Positions 11,152-22,070 of a stretch of DNA of 64,000 bases are shown one piece after another (the stretch's first letter is position 1; the number at the start of each line of letters is the position of its first letter). The stretch covers positions 17,296-81,295 of the forward strand of contig JADNRV010000213.1 of NCBI GenBank assembly GCA_015499995.1, written 5' to 3'. The notes under the pieces were generated by a model. That model ran no database searches and had not been told where the DNA came from. It saw only the letters and a list, made by a program, of their open reading frames with translations. This DNA is from Flammula alnicola (taxonomy: Eukaryota > Basidiomycota > Agaricomycetes > Agaricales > Strophariaceae). The position numbers were made by a program, and so were the translations under genes.

Positions 11152-12395
11152 TCATGCCCAGGGGTCCTTGACCCAGCTGCCGTTAAGGATCTCCTGAGCA
11201 CTTGCCCTGTCTTTGGGCTTGATCGCAAGACACGATCTCAGGAACGAAGCGGTGGTAGAGACATCTTGCTCTGGTATCTTTCCGCATTCAGTGAGTAGAC
11301 TCTCGAGCTTCCCAACTTGAAGAGTCTCTCTTGCCGTTGCGACCGGCGAGGAGATGTATGAATCAGAGAAAAGTGGGCTCCCTGTCAATAAAAAATATGT
11401 CTGTCGATGATGATAATAAGCCTGTAGCGGAAGCGAAAAGTGAAAAGAGGCACTGACGGTGCATCCCAACATCCATACATCGGATTTGCCATCAATCCTT
11501 CCACTTCCCCTTTGGAGTACTTCCGGGGCAAGGAAGTCCTTGGGAGGGTCTGAGGCCATAGCACCTCCTATCGGACGTGCTAGAATATACATATATCGTT
11601 TAGTTTGTAAATACGAAGATGAGCGGGATCCATACCATGTGCGAAATTGCTCAAGTAGATGATTGCATACTCAATATCTTCTTCTGTACAATCCCATGTG
11701 TAGCCATGTGGGATGGGCTGAGATATGACAGAAGGGTATGTGACGCCATCGCTGGCCACGATCTTCTCCGCTCTCTTGCTCTTGGACTGCTTTAGTATCT
11801 TCCGAATAGAATCACTGGTCTGGGCACCCAAGAAGAGGAAATTATCTGCGATAACAGCTACAAAGGAATACAATCAACTAGAGTGAAATATAATAATTAA
11901 TAATCGATTATGCGCACCGCCGTGAATGATCTTGTGCACAGCAAGGAAGGACAGTCTTTCCGATATGTCGCCTACAATCTTTTGGACAGTATAGAGAGGC
12001 AAATACTGCCCGTCGTAAGTGTTGGTGAGGCGGAGATCCTCAACTGAAGATGAATATACGCGAAAGACGAGACAAAGATGCCTCTTCCCTTGGGTATCGT
12101 GTTCGTAAAAGTAGCTCAGCATTTCGGGAATGCCTATCGTTATATCCTTCAGAGGACCGAGGAGGAGGTTGCGCTCGTTGTTGCCCGTCGAGTCCTCCGT
12201 TGCCGCAATAGTAAAGATCTTGATCGCATTGTATGAGTCACTTGCTCTATTATTGAGCGCGAGCCAGGTGGATGATCGCGGGCCCCATGCAAGCTTGCGG
12301 GCTATCGTCCATTGGCCATCCTTGAGGGTTTGGTCGAGCTGAGCGGGGAAATAGCCTACTGGTGAGTCGAGTTGTTCTTCAGGGAAGATGGACAT
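11152..12395 (-). CDS. SRPK-like pseudokinase
   Basis: A 356-residue kinase-fold protein in four exons: 11918-12395, 11636-11857, 11458-11579 and 11152-11400. Introns start GTGCGC, GTATGG and GTCAGT. It keeps the ATP lysine (NAIKIF, about residue 59), an APE motif (FLAPEVL), the C-lobe pattern WMLGCTTYFLLTGSPLF and a late arginine (KPKDRASA). The catalytic loop reads IIHGAVIADN, so the catalytic Asp is Ala. The DFG position reads SNFAHA, so the metal-binding Asp is Asn and the Gly is lost. The glycine loop is also weak (LAWGPRSSTW). Phosphotransfer is therefore unlikely; a scaffold or ATP-sensing role is inference. The catalytic-loop intron sits in the same place as in the kinase at 4186-5666, so the two are relatives. 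Confidence 0.8.
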
Positions 12396-13046
12396 TATAG
12401 AAGTTGGGGAGCAAGCTTAGTCTATCTCCATATTTCAACGTCTCGCGGAATATGGTCGTGATCAGAAAGTCAGATAAAGACTGTGTGCGAAGGACGAGAC
12501 GAGTCCGACAGAGCGGTGACACTCAGTAAATCCAAAAATCAGGTGTATGTAAGCTAAATGTTCGAGAATAGTCAAGTATACAATTACCTGACCAATTTGT
12601 CGTCTGTATCGACTATAGTCGGACTAGGGTTCTGCCAGAATACTCATGGGTAAGTCAGGCTGCGTAAGGTGCCAAGCCTTGCCAAGCAACCCACGGCCAT
12701 CCTTACAGTCAAGTTGAAGTCAGGTTTATAGTCATGTTCCTCTCATTTTCGTCTTTTCGAAGTCAGTGTATAGTCATGTCCCTTGTTTCTACTAGTCAGG
12801 GCGCAGTCAGTTATGCATATGGTCATAGTCAGCTTAAATCCGGTAAGTGTCCGGTATTTGACGGTTAATAGTCTTCGCTTTCCCACTGCTGCCATTCCAT
12901 AGCACAAAAGTATATTATGATAGATGTAAATTAAACAACAATATGAGCATAAGAATACAGGAATAAAACAGCTATAAGAATCTCCGGAGTCTGATACTCA
13001 AGTTATATTTTCAGATGAGGTTTTCTTGCCTTCTCTCCGCTCGTCA
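12396..13046. other. Intergenic, rich in AGTCA motifs
   Basis: No ORF. Between about 12460 and 12840 the pentamer AGTCA recurs about ten times, often as TAGTCA or AGTCAG, in plus orientation. Confidence 0.45.
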
Positions 13047-13071
13047 AGCTAAAAAAACATAATGAGCACAG

Positions 13072-13568
13072 CTACGGTGAAAAGACAGTCTCGACGAACC
13101 ATTTTCTGGAACTCGAGGCAAATGGACGCCGGTTGAGTATAGCAGCGCGTCTTTCAAGATAGAGGGAATAAGATCTGGTACCGCCGCCGGCGTACCTTAT
13201 GATCAGTATGCATAATACAGAGATTCTCGTGGCCGAAAACATACCGTGTTTTGTGGGCTGGGCCGTTCTGCGATGTATCTGCTGTCCGGTGGCCCTTCCA
13301 TTCATGGTCGTCGTTCGTACTCACAGGTCGTCCGAAGTGGCGGCGGGATTGGGTGGGGCTGCATAGGCCGCGTAGTTGCTCCTGTGCTGCTCAAATAAGG
13401 GGGCGAGGGCGAGATGACAGCCTCAAGCTCTGTTTCCTGCACGAAATGGGGTTGGAATGGGTTAGTGGTAGCATACGGGGCAGCGAGATTGTGACGAGGG
13501 TGCTCATTACCTCTTTTTTGTTGCCATTGGGCAGCGCAGTGATGAGGACAAGCCTTCGTGGTTGTCAT
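13072..13568 (-). CDS. Possible multi-exon gene, unresolved
   Basis: An ATG at 13568 opens a frame beginning MTTTKACPHHCAAQWQQ. Downstream on the minus strand lie donor-like GTAATG, GTGAGTACG and GTATGTTTT and acceptor-like CGTGCAG and GACAG sites, consistent with several short exons. The last open piece ends near 13072. I could not find one splice path that keeps a single frame with certainty. No family recognised. Confidence 0.25.
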
Positions 13569-14739
13569 CGTGGTGGCGGTGGTTGAAAGAGACGAAGTTC
13601 AAGTTCAAACTACGTCGACTTCAACCACAATCAACAAGGTCACGTGCGTCGGAGTTTCATTTGACTTAGAAGATTTCGATGCATCTTCCGATTCTTGAAG
13701 GCTTCGAGTCCAACATTCACTGTAGGTTTCGAGCCTTTCAACACTACCATTGCTCAGACCGGATTACCATTCTCCACTTTTCCTGATGTTCATACTGAGG
13801 AATGTGGAATTGAGAGCAATGAGCTTGTAGTAGAAGACAGAGAAGGTTCAGACGATGATCAATGGTACTTTGACATGTACGGCCATTACGGAATACAATT
13901 ACAATCTACGAGACGATTTCATTACTTTTACCAAACTCTAACCTGACCATAGAACACGACTATTATCGGACCTTTACAAGACGTTAATGGGACATATATT
14001 TGAAAAAATGTTGCCATCAAATCAGTCTGCAACCGTCTGACCGATACATGACTGAAATACAGAAACCAGACTCCGAACGAACATATACGTGAGTCAGCCG
14101 GACTTTTGTGATTTACTGAGGGTGACAGCTCGTGCTGATTTCCAGGCTTTAGGATTGATCAGGACTTTGAAGGACCCACAATGACGGCAGTGAAGACCCG
14201 ATGTGTATTATTGGTGAGTATAACAAATCTTGAGAAGGAGAATCACTCATACCCCGCCCGGGCATGTTTGGACGTTTCCATTCTCCCGGCTCTTTGTATT
14301 CTCCACCCTTGAGTTCATAGTTGCCTGAGCCAAATGTACAGCCTGGTTCCCCTGCTCAGCGTGATGTGCGGCTCGCAGCTTCTGTCCAAATTGAGAAGGA
14401 AGGAAGAAAATGCCTGCTCGGCTGTTATTGCCCTCGTTGTCTGTCCGGAAGACTCCGAGGTGGGTCCACGCGCAAAAGAGGTGCTTGTATACCCAGAGCT
14501 GAGATACAGAGGCTGTTAGAAAAATTCGGTATTTCGATAGGATTCCTTTCGGTCTGATTTAGCGAGATCATGAAACCTATATTCTCGCATGCTAACCACA
14601 CTGTCAGTTTCAAACAGGAAATCGTTCAAATCAAAATTCGTAATGCCATTCATTCAAGTTTGCAGTCGTTTATCAATACTCTGCCAATAACCAATATTTT
14701 TTTATGTCTCTGTTTAGATAAAGACGAAAAAACAAATAG
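13569..14739. other. No gene recognised
   Basis: An acidic open stretch at about 13800-13940 on the plus strand has only a non-ATG start and no partner exons that I can fix. Otherwise nothing seen. Confidence 0.35.
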
Positions 14740-16009
14740 CTAGGTGTCCGTGTATTCTACGGGAACGATTGAAGAAAGCCATTCGACATCTTCCTTCTGA
14801 ATAGCCCGACAGGCCTTCACGATCAGTAAAAAATCACTGCTAACACCTCCTTGAACAAAGGTTTGCAATCCATGCCCAGAAATGTACTTGCACCTGCGCA
14901 ATTCGAGTTTCTTCAGGCTGGGGCGCAATCCCGCACTTTCGATCAGGGCAGCATCGGAGAGGTTGGTTCGTTCAAGGATCAACTCTTCCAGGACTGGAAA
15001 GATTTGACCGCTGAGAATACGAAGGTAGTCTTCGTGCGGATGCTCCAGAAAAACGTGACTAAGTTCGAAACGCCGTATATTGGGGGAGTGAAGCGCCAGA
15101 ACGTTCAGAATCCTGGTAGACGGCTAGATCTGTGGCAACGTACCCCCAGTCATCGAGCTCGTAATCTGACTCTGGCATCATCGCGCGATACCCGTCCAAA
15201 CGGGCATCTATGAGTCCTGGCGAACGGAAATTGCCCAAGAGATTGACCCCGTATCCAGGGTAGGTGACATCGGCTTTGCGAAGGTTAGGTACAGATATGA
15301 TGTTGGTGTAGTGGGGATCAGCGCTTTGGCCATATTCTCCGTCAACCCTAAAATTGAAATCCTGAAGACGGGGTGCTGCGAGGATAAGTGTAATGACGGC
15401 TGCGATATCGACTTCATAGAAGTTTGTAAGGAGGGAGAGTGATATTACAGTGGAGAGATGAGGAGGAGGCTGCGCTGGAAGGGGCCACGCTGGAAGCTGG
15501 AGATGGGTAAGGTTCGGAGAAGGGTTGAATGCAGTCGCCAACGTTATGTACGAAAGATGAAAATTCGGATCATCCTCTTGCTCTTTGGCTCTTAGGACGA
15601 ATCGTTCGAGGATGGGAGCAGGCTGACCCTCCCCGATGCCGGTGACGAACTTTTGCCACGCCTCCCGAGAAGGCATGTCCAGGGTGAGCGACTTGATTTT
15701 GTGAACTCGCTCCCTAAGCAAGCCTATGGCAGGAATATTGTTATCGTATGGAATATCTTCATGAAGGGTAATCACGACTGAGAGCGGAAGCTCGCCTGCG
15801 TTCTCGAGGTGAAGGCGAACATACTCGGCGTCAGTAAAGTGGATTTTACGGGAAAGATTGACGGTCGACCAGAGTTTTGGAGTTATAGCCGCGGTTTCAA
15901 GCCACTCCCGGTTAACAGATCGTACTGTATAGAGAGTAGAGGAGTCGGCATCGACAACACCCTCGAAAATTTGGGACAGGACGTCTGTGGGTATGGTAGG
16001 ATTGGACAT
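14740..16009 (-). CDS. F-box protein with LRR-like C-terminus
   Basis: A 412-residue protein, exons 15144-16009 and 14740-15112. The intron starts GTACGT and ends CCAG and is only 31 nt by this model. It is needed to join DDWG to ILNVLALHSPNIRRF in frame. The F-box is at the N-terminus: IPTDVLSQIFEGVV, then YTVRSVNREWLETAA and PKLWSTVNLS (about residues 5-55). The rest has leucine-rich, repeat-like strands (NLTHLQLPAWPLP, LKKLELRRCKYISGHGLQ). Known role: F-box proteins bind Skp1 and bring substrates to SCF ubiquitin ligases. The target is unknown. I chose the ATG at 16009; the frame is open a little further upstream without an ATG. Confidence 0.8.
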
Positions 16010-16040
16010 GCTGGACAGAATGGCTTTAGCCAAGATAGAT

Positions 16041-16217
16041 ATCGTTCAAGTAGGACACAATCAGATCAGCTTGAGGATTGCCGTCGGGGCTGTTCTTTTG
16101 TGTGTGTAGATATGATGGGCACTCAACAATGAACATTCAACAATAGTCATCGTTCAAGGAAGTAGAACAATAAGATCAGTTTGGAGATTGCCATTGGGGC
16201 TGTTCTGTTGTGTTTAA
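16041..16217 (+). repeat. Imperfect tandem duplication upstream of the F-box gene
   Basis: Two copies of about 68 bases (about 16041-16108 and 16147-16217) share ATCGTTCAAG, AGATCAG, GATTGCC and GGGGCTGTTC in the same order. They lie immediately upstream of the F-box start, so they may sit in its promoter. Confidence 0.65.
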
Positions 16218-16801
16218 GCTTCTAGTGCTGGATCATTTAGTCTCCTGGCTCCATATCCAACAGACCTGTTTGGGTTGCATATGCGCACGTCTGAGGATGA
16301 ACGGCATGAGGTACATTCTGGGCGCTATCAGAGTCGGTGCTTTGACAGACAGCGCTGTGGGCGTTGATAGTACTCTTTTTTGGAGAGGGGTGCAACCTTG
16401 GCCGCCTGTTTCGCACCCAAAAGAAAATTGTTCTGATCTTCCAGTGCTCGAATATCCTTGTTGCATTTCCAATTCCTTTCGTCATACCGCCGTTCCTTCT
16501 TTCGGTGAACCGTAATCTAAACCATCGATATCAGTATTCTACTATTCCGGCCCGGCGTACATACCGTGGAGGAGAAAACTTAGAATGAGTAGAAGTATAT
16601 AAATCTAGTTCTTATACTTTTTACGGACCGCCAAACAAGACATTCACTAGATATCACCTTTTCGAAAATTCAGCCATAAGGAATGCCTCTCCGGCAAGAA
16701 ATGAAGCGCAAGAAGCGCTTCAAGTTCCGCTTGTAACTCTGTAATCAGTCTGATATCCCCGGAAGCCCTCGCAATGAAGGGAGATCAATTTCAATAACCA
16801 C

Positions 16802-17320
16802 TGTCGGAAACTTCCAGAAAGCCTTATAAGGAAATTCCCTAATCAGAGCGTCACAAATCCTGATAATGCTTTGGCTATCTCGACGCTGAGCATGATTGTG
16901 AAACAAATGATACATGCATTCAACATTAGAAACTTCCCCAATGGTATTGCCATGTTTCCTGAGAAGAATTGGGTTGTTGTTGGAGGTCGAGCCATTTTAC
17001 AAGTCAGAGCGGAACCTGATCAGGCATGGCCGTCACGGATTCGGTCACAAATTACATTATCGGCATTATCGCCCTTATAAGGCCTGATAAGGGCGGAAGT
17101 TAGCATGATCAGATTGCTCAACTTTTCTTCAGAGCAACCTCCCTCCTTCAAGAATGGCGGAATGGTTATGCCTTGTATATTGCAGCTCATAATAACCTCA
17201 AATACCCAAAATTTACCGCACAGAACGGCCAGAATAGAGAAAAGTTCTGAAAAGCTGTGTTCTGATCAGGAAACGTGACCGAAAACGGCATGATGATAAG
17301 GCATTTCGGAAGTTTCCGAC
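16802..17320. mobile_element. MITE-like inverted-repeat element 1
   Basis: Begins TGTCGGAAACTTCC (16802) and ends GGAAGTTTCCGACA (to 17320). The inverted similarity extends inward over GCCTTA (left) and TAAGGC (right). The length is about 520 bp with no coding capacity. Internal sequence contains several TGATAAGG and TGATCAG motifs. No clear target-site duplication was found. The class is unknown; it is presumably non-autonomous. Confidence 0.6.
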
Positions 17321-17341
17321 AACGGAGCGTAAGGATTAGCA

Positions 17342-18000
17342 GAATATCTCAGATTTGGAAAAGCCGGGTGTCCGGCGGCTGGCGGCTGGCTGGCTGGCTA
17401 TTTTGGGCAGTGGGAAGATGTACTGCCGGCTCCGGCGGCCACCTTTGCAATGAGATATGTTGTCGATCCCGCCCCAAGCCCGCCCACCCATTCATAAATA
17501 TCTTAGTACCTATAAATTATAAACCCTTGCCGGAGGATAGTATCTCACTAAATTAACAGACAATACATATATAAGTATACATAAATTATGAGGCAGTCAT
17601 ACACACATGGCTGCTTTCAACTTTCCCCGCCTTTCTCGAATCCTTAACAAAGATCTAGGGAAGGGTGGGTGTCAGGACCATAAATTTTAATTCAAAATAA
17701 TCCCGCCCAATATATAAAGGGCGGTAGCAGTGGCGGCTTCGAGTCTCTGACTTATCTCGCTGGTGCATGCTCATAGGATGAAACCCTCGATAGTACTTAC
17801 ATACATAGATATTACTGCTGGAGATATATAACAATATTAAAGAATATTTACACACTTACAGAACAGCATTGTATCATTAGGGCGATGGACATTATGATTG
17901 AGGGACATTATAGAGAGGCGTACACGTGATGTCTGGCCGGACAGCCAGCCACCAGCCACCAGCCACCCGGACACCCGGTTTTTCCAAGTTCGAGATGTCC
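17342..18000. mobile_element. MITE-like inverted-repeat element 2
   Basis: The left end reads CTCAGATTTGGAAAAGCCGG; near 17970 its inverse family reads CCGGTTTTTCCAAGTTCGAG. Both ends carry GGCTGG/CCAGCC simple repeats next to CGGACACCCGG. The roughly 650 bp between them is AT-rich and non-coding. Single ends of the same family occur at 5718-5785 and 6598-6690. Element 1 abuts it within about 20 bp. Confidence 0.55.
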
Positions 18001-18371
18001 TCAGGATTAGGATCATCTCAGTACCACCCGATCCTCCTCATGTACCTTTAATACGTCGTTATATAGCCTCTAAGAACCACTAATCTTTGACGTTCCGCCG
18101 CGGTGGTTGAAGCTGAAAGTAGACATGCATATGTAAGTCGGTGGGTTTGGAAGGCGCGGAAGGAAAAAGAGAAGAAATCGCGCTTACCCGTCAAAAACCA
18201 CGGCGCCAGCTCGCGTAGGAGGGCGAATCGACCTCCAAGACCCCAATCACGATAAATGAGTAACTTCGAAAAGATAACTTCGGGAATAACACATAGACGT
18301 GGTTGTAGAAGGTACTCAGTAGCTTACTCAGTACAGTTACTGCTTGAAGGGAGCGGCAATGGTCCGTGCAC

Positions 18372-18740
18372 TCATCTGCTGACCGTGAGAGCACCATCAT
18401 TTTCTGTTCGCTTAAAAGGAGGACACTCCCACGCCCCTCCTTTTTTCTCTGATTCTTCCACAATCAATACCGCCCATGACGATAACTTTTGGTGCAGCGC
18501 GTTGAGCCAGCCGCGGTTGCCCTCCTCTTCGGAGGCTGGGGTTGCTGCAGGCGACGTTGACATCGCCCGTTCGGCACCGCATACCTTGTTATACACAAAG
18601 GGACGGGCTCGATACGTATCTGATGGCGGCTTTTCCTCTTCATCCTCCTTATTTTTCTCGCATTTTTTTTGTTCGTGATTTCTTGGTGGGAAGATGATAC
18701 AGGGATATTTATGGTATGTCTGAGTGGTTTTTGCCGCCAT
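18372..18740 (-). CDS. Hypothetical ORF, 122 residues
   Basis: Starts at a true ATG (18740) in a lysine/glutamate-rich stretch and includes ATPASEEEGNRGWLNALHQK. Codon use (many third-position C/G after residue 58) looks coding, but no family is recognised. It may be one exon of a longer gene or chance. Confidence 0.3.
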   Translation of the reverse strand: MAAKTTQTYHKYPCIIFPPRNHEQKKCEKNKEDEEEKPPSDTYRARPFVYNKVCGAERAMSTSPAATPASEEEGNRGWLNALHQKLSSWAVLIVEESEKKGGAWECPPFKRTENDGALTVSR

Positions 18741-18819
18741 AAGTCTTTCTAACGTGTTTCGTTTTGTCTGCGCAGTAAAATTTTACTATTCGTGTACCTC
18801 ATGTCGTACCTCTGCCTCA

Positions 18820-19436
18820 ATGCTACTTGTTGTTTGGAGTGCATTCCATGCTGTGAACAACCTCTTCGTCGGCATGCTCCCTTTTGTCGTCACCACCGTT
18901 ATTCTTCGGTTTGTATGGCGACTTCCAAGATCATCACCTTCCAAGACCCATCCTATTGCCCTTCAAACTGTAAACTCTCCATGCATTGACCTGCTGACGA
19001 TGTCTGAACGGTTTGTTAGCGCATCGTGCTTCCTCCCTTCTAAGGAAATTTGCCTGGAAGGGTATGACCTTAGACACGAGACCGTGAATGTCGATCAGGT
19101 GTTTGTACCCTGTGCCCGTCATTCCAAAATTATCTTGGGCTTCTCGTCTGCGTCTCGTAAGTCCTGATCAGCTCCATGACATTTCCTCATTGCTGAATTC
19201 GTCCTATTTTAGTTTTCATTCTATATGGTCTTGCCAAACACACATCGGACTGGGCATTCTTCGATTACGTTTTGGTTGACCCGCGCAGTGTCTGTTGTCG
19301 AGAAATGTACAGCGAGCGCTGTAATCAAAACATCGGGATACCTGTCGACCACGCCCGGAAGCGCTCTTTGTCTTTTTATTTTTGTCTACGTCTACATACT
19401 CACGTGGGTCAGCGTACCGGGGCCTCACGACGGTGA
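18820..19436 (+). CDS. Hypothetical membrane-associated protein, two exons
   Basis: Exon 1 18820-19156 and exon 2 19213-19436 join in frame through an intron that starts GTAAGTCC and ends TTTTAG (186 residues). A hydrophobic segment near the start (LFVGMLPFVVTTVILRFVW) is a likely membrane helix. Exon 2 has a well-formed stretch KHTSDWAFFDYVLVDPRS. The frame is open further upstream, so a 5' exon may be missing. No family recognised; function not assigned. Confidence 0.35.
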
Positions 19437-20259
19437 TCCATCGCCGTCACTCAGTGCTGATTGTTGCGATGGGAAAATGTTCAGCCAATGTTCAGCCGCT
19501 CTTTGTTCGTCGATGCTTCGATCTTACATACATGTGCAAGTTTCTCCGGCGGTATCTTCCTGAAGGCTGATGTATATCATGCTTCCTGCTGGACCGGTCA
19601 GTTCCCTCGCCACCCCACACCTACATCGACAATGCGCTCTAGAGCTGAGGAGTGGGTATGCAAAGGCATACTTCATCGTCGTCATACCTGCCAATCAGGA
19701 TCTTCTCAGGACATGTGGTGATGTGGGTGTCAGACGACCGTCAACGTACAAAGAACAGATAGATTGTCATTTCTAATAATACTGACAACAGCTATTAATA
19801 CAGCGTCTAGGCATGCCGGGCATGCGTGTATCTATCTTTGAGGGAACCTCGGTTCCTGCGACAGCGGGCACTTGTACTTAGCGTCATCATATGCACTAGA
19901 GCTACTGATTAGACTGTGATGTGGCACCTGGAGGGTTTGGATGAATGGAGACGGACGTCCTTATGCCCAAGAAATTGTAATCATGATTGTAAGCCCCAAT
20001 TACGATGCGCGCGTCTGCAACCGACGGTAAAGAAGAAAAAAATGTCCAAGAGCCATTATAGGCGAAAGAAGGGAATGTATGTACGAAGTAAGTCTATAAG
20101 GTGCCCCGCACGACGCGGGCGACGCATATTTGTCCGTGGTATGATAATATGTACGATAGTTATGATAGTTGGTATGATGATCAATGCAGTCCATGGAGAA
20201 GAAGGGGTACGGGGTTCTACAGGGATGCCGAAAATGCCTGCCAGCAATCGTGGTCGTCA
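19437..20259. other. No gene recognised
   Basis: Frames here are fragments on both strands. The 19916-20259 part is largely the 3' flank and antisense of the next gene. Confidence 0.4.
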
Positions 20260-20987
20260 TCAACAGCCTACTGTCCACGCCGCACCGAACAGAAGTCCTA
20301 GTGCAGTCAGGAGCATAGCATTGACGTGCAGCCCGAGCAGAGGTGAGACGAAACCCAGGGCGCCGTTGGCGATCGCCGGGAAGGTGGTGGCGAACAGCTG
20401 TGTGGGGTTCGGGCCGCCGCTGACGGTGACGGTGGGGACGCCTCCTGCGGGGCTCGCAGGTGTAGCGGTGGGCGTGGACGATGCGGCGAGGACCGAAAAC
20501 ATCTGCGAGGTCGCATGCAGCACGCCGAGCGTCGAGTTAATGAAGATGAGGAAGTAGTCGTCGCCTGGCGGGACGTCTTGCAGCATTAAGTTGAGCTTGC
20601 CCTGCGTTGCTGGCACTATCCCGTGGAACGAGAAGAGCCAGGGATAAGAGATAGGGAGATGGCGGAAGAGCGGGGGTTACTCACCGTTCCTTGCTACCAG
20701 CGTCAGTCCGTCCTGACTCATGCGGGCCATCTCGACGTCGAACCCGTAGATACCGTCCAGCACGCCCTTTTGCCATGATACCAGGTGGGCAGCATTGTTC
20801 ACCCACTGCTCTTTGCTTTGCGGCTCGTTAATGACGAAATATGATGCTGCGTGGAGAAGATTGGTTGTCACTGGGGAACAAAGTAAGAACTGGGAGTGCT
20901 CAGCTCACCTGAAACCTGAGCAGCCAGGAATGCGAGGACTATGCACGCCGTTGTACATGTTGCGAAGAGATTTGATAGAGGGTGCAT
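20260..20987 (-). CDS. GPI-anchored Ser/Thr-rich protein, Kre9/KNH-like
   Basis: Surface protein of 198 residues in three exons: 20909-20987, 20685-20846 and 20260-20615. Introns start GTGAGC and GTGAGT. The signal peptide (about residues 1-26, ending AAQVSA) is encoded by exon 1. The mature part has a Kre9/KNH-type beta-domain with the hallmark order INEPQSKEQW, LVSWQKGV, then LMLQDVPPGDDYFLIFINST (to about residue 120). A Ser/Pro/Thr/Gly linker and a C-terminal hydrophobic tail follow (MLLTALGLLFGAAW), fitting a GPI-anchor signal. The family is usually at the cell wall and tied to beta-glucan assembly or surface coating; the exact role is unknown. The splice sites are strong and the frame is closed. 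Confidence 0.85.
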
Positions 20988-21736
20988 GGTGAGAGGAGAA
21001 ACGGACAAGGAAGGGGTGTTCAGGGGGGTTTATTAGCTCTCACTGGAGTGTTCGAAGAAGATACGACGATAATAGAGGCGAGATCGTAGAAAGCTCGTGA
21101 ATTAGGGTAGAGAGCGAGAGAGAGAGTCTATGGCGGCGCTGAGGACAGCTTTTGCTTTTTTGTTGGGTGTGACAGAAGGTGGTTGCTCGCCGTCGCACAC
21201 TCAAATTGGTTGGTTGTCCAGGTCCTTCAAAAACTTGCCAGATGGCCATCACGTGTTCAGGCACGCCAGTGCCGCTTTCTCTTTCGCACGACAGCGCACG
21301 TCTCTTCTTCAGATTCTTACCAGAAAAACATAGCTCTCTCTCAAAAGCTCACCAAAAAACCTTCTACATAAATAAGCCAACGGTGCACATGGGCAAACGC
21401 TTGTCCGGCGACTCCATCGCGCCCTTTGACGTCACTTATCCCCGGAAAGGCTAGTGTGTCCGCCGTCGGCTATCCCATTTGGGTCCGCACAGGCCTTTGA
21501 ACTTTCGTCTGTTTGGACACGCGGGCGATGGACGTCGACCCTCAGATCTCAGAGGTCATTTCAGTTCCCGAAGTCGTAGCACGACAGTACATTTGAAGGA
21601 AAATGTATGAGACGTTCTAGATTTTTTGGAACTTTGGAAGGTGAGACGTGTTTTCTTAACGATGATGCGGTTGGAGAGCTTTGAAGTGTAACCAAAGTTG
21701 TGGAAATTTCGATTGAAAATGCGGCAAAAATAATGT
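20988..21736. other. Intergenic, no gene recognised
   Basis: Promoter side of the GPI protein. Only short frames. Confidence 0.45.
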
Positions 21737-21970
21737 TCAATAGACCACCCTCCGCGCTGCTCGTGGAATATCTCGAAGCGCGATGAATGCTTCCTTCAGA
21801 AGGGCCAAACGTGCTAGTACATACAGCGGCAAAGCTACATAGCCCACAAGGCCCTCAAACAGGCTAAGGCATAAGTTGTTAGGCAAACAACAGCTACACC
21901 ACCACTCAGTTGGCTTGGAAAATAAGAGTTCGAGCGCAATTGCAAATGGAACGGCTGTGCAGAACGACAA
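21737..21970 (-). pseudogene. Duplicated 3' fragment of a membrane-protein gene
   Basis: Encodes a 77-codon piece ending YVLARLALLKEAFIALRDIP. It is the C-terminal signature of the membrane-protein family whose other copy lies at 22071-22718. The nucleotide stretch around CGTGCTAGTACATACAGCGG is the same in both. No start codon or upstream exons were found, so this is a truncated tandem duplicate. Confidence 0.7.
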
Positions 21971-22070
21971 AAGGATCCTGCTAACTATTACAGACTTTCA
22001 AGGTCACTTCAAAGTTAGCTTCGACACACGCGATTAAAGGCGACAGAACAAATTAGTCCTCAATATGTAG

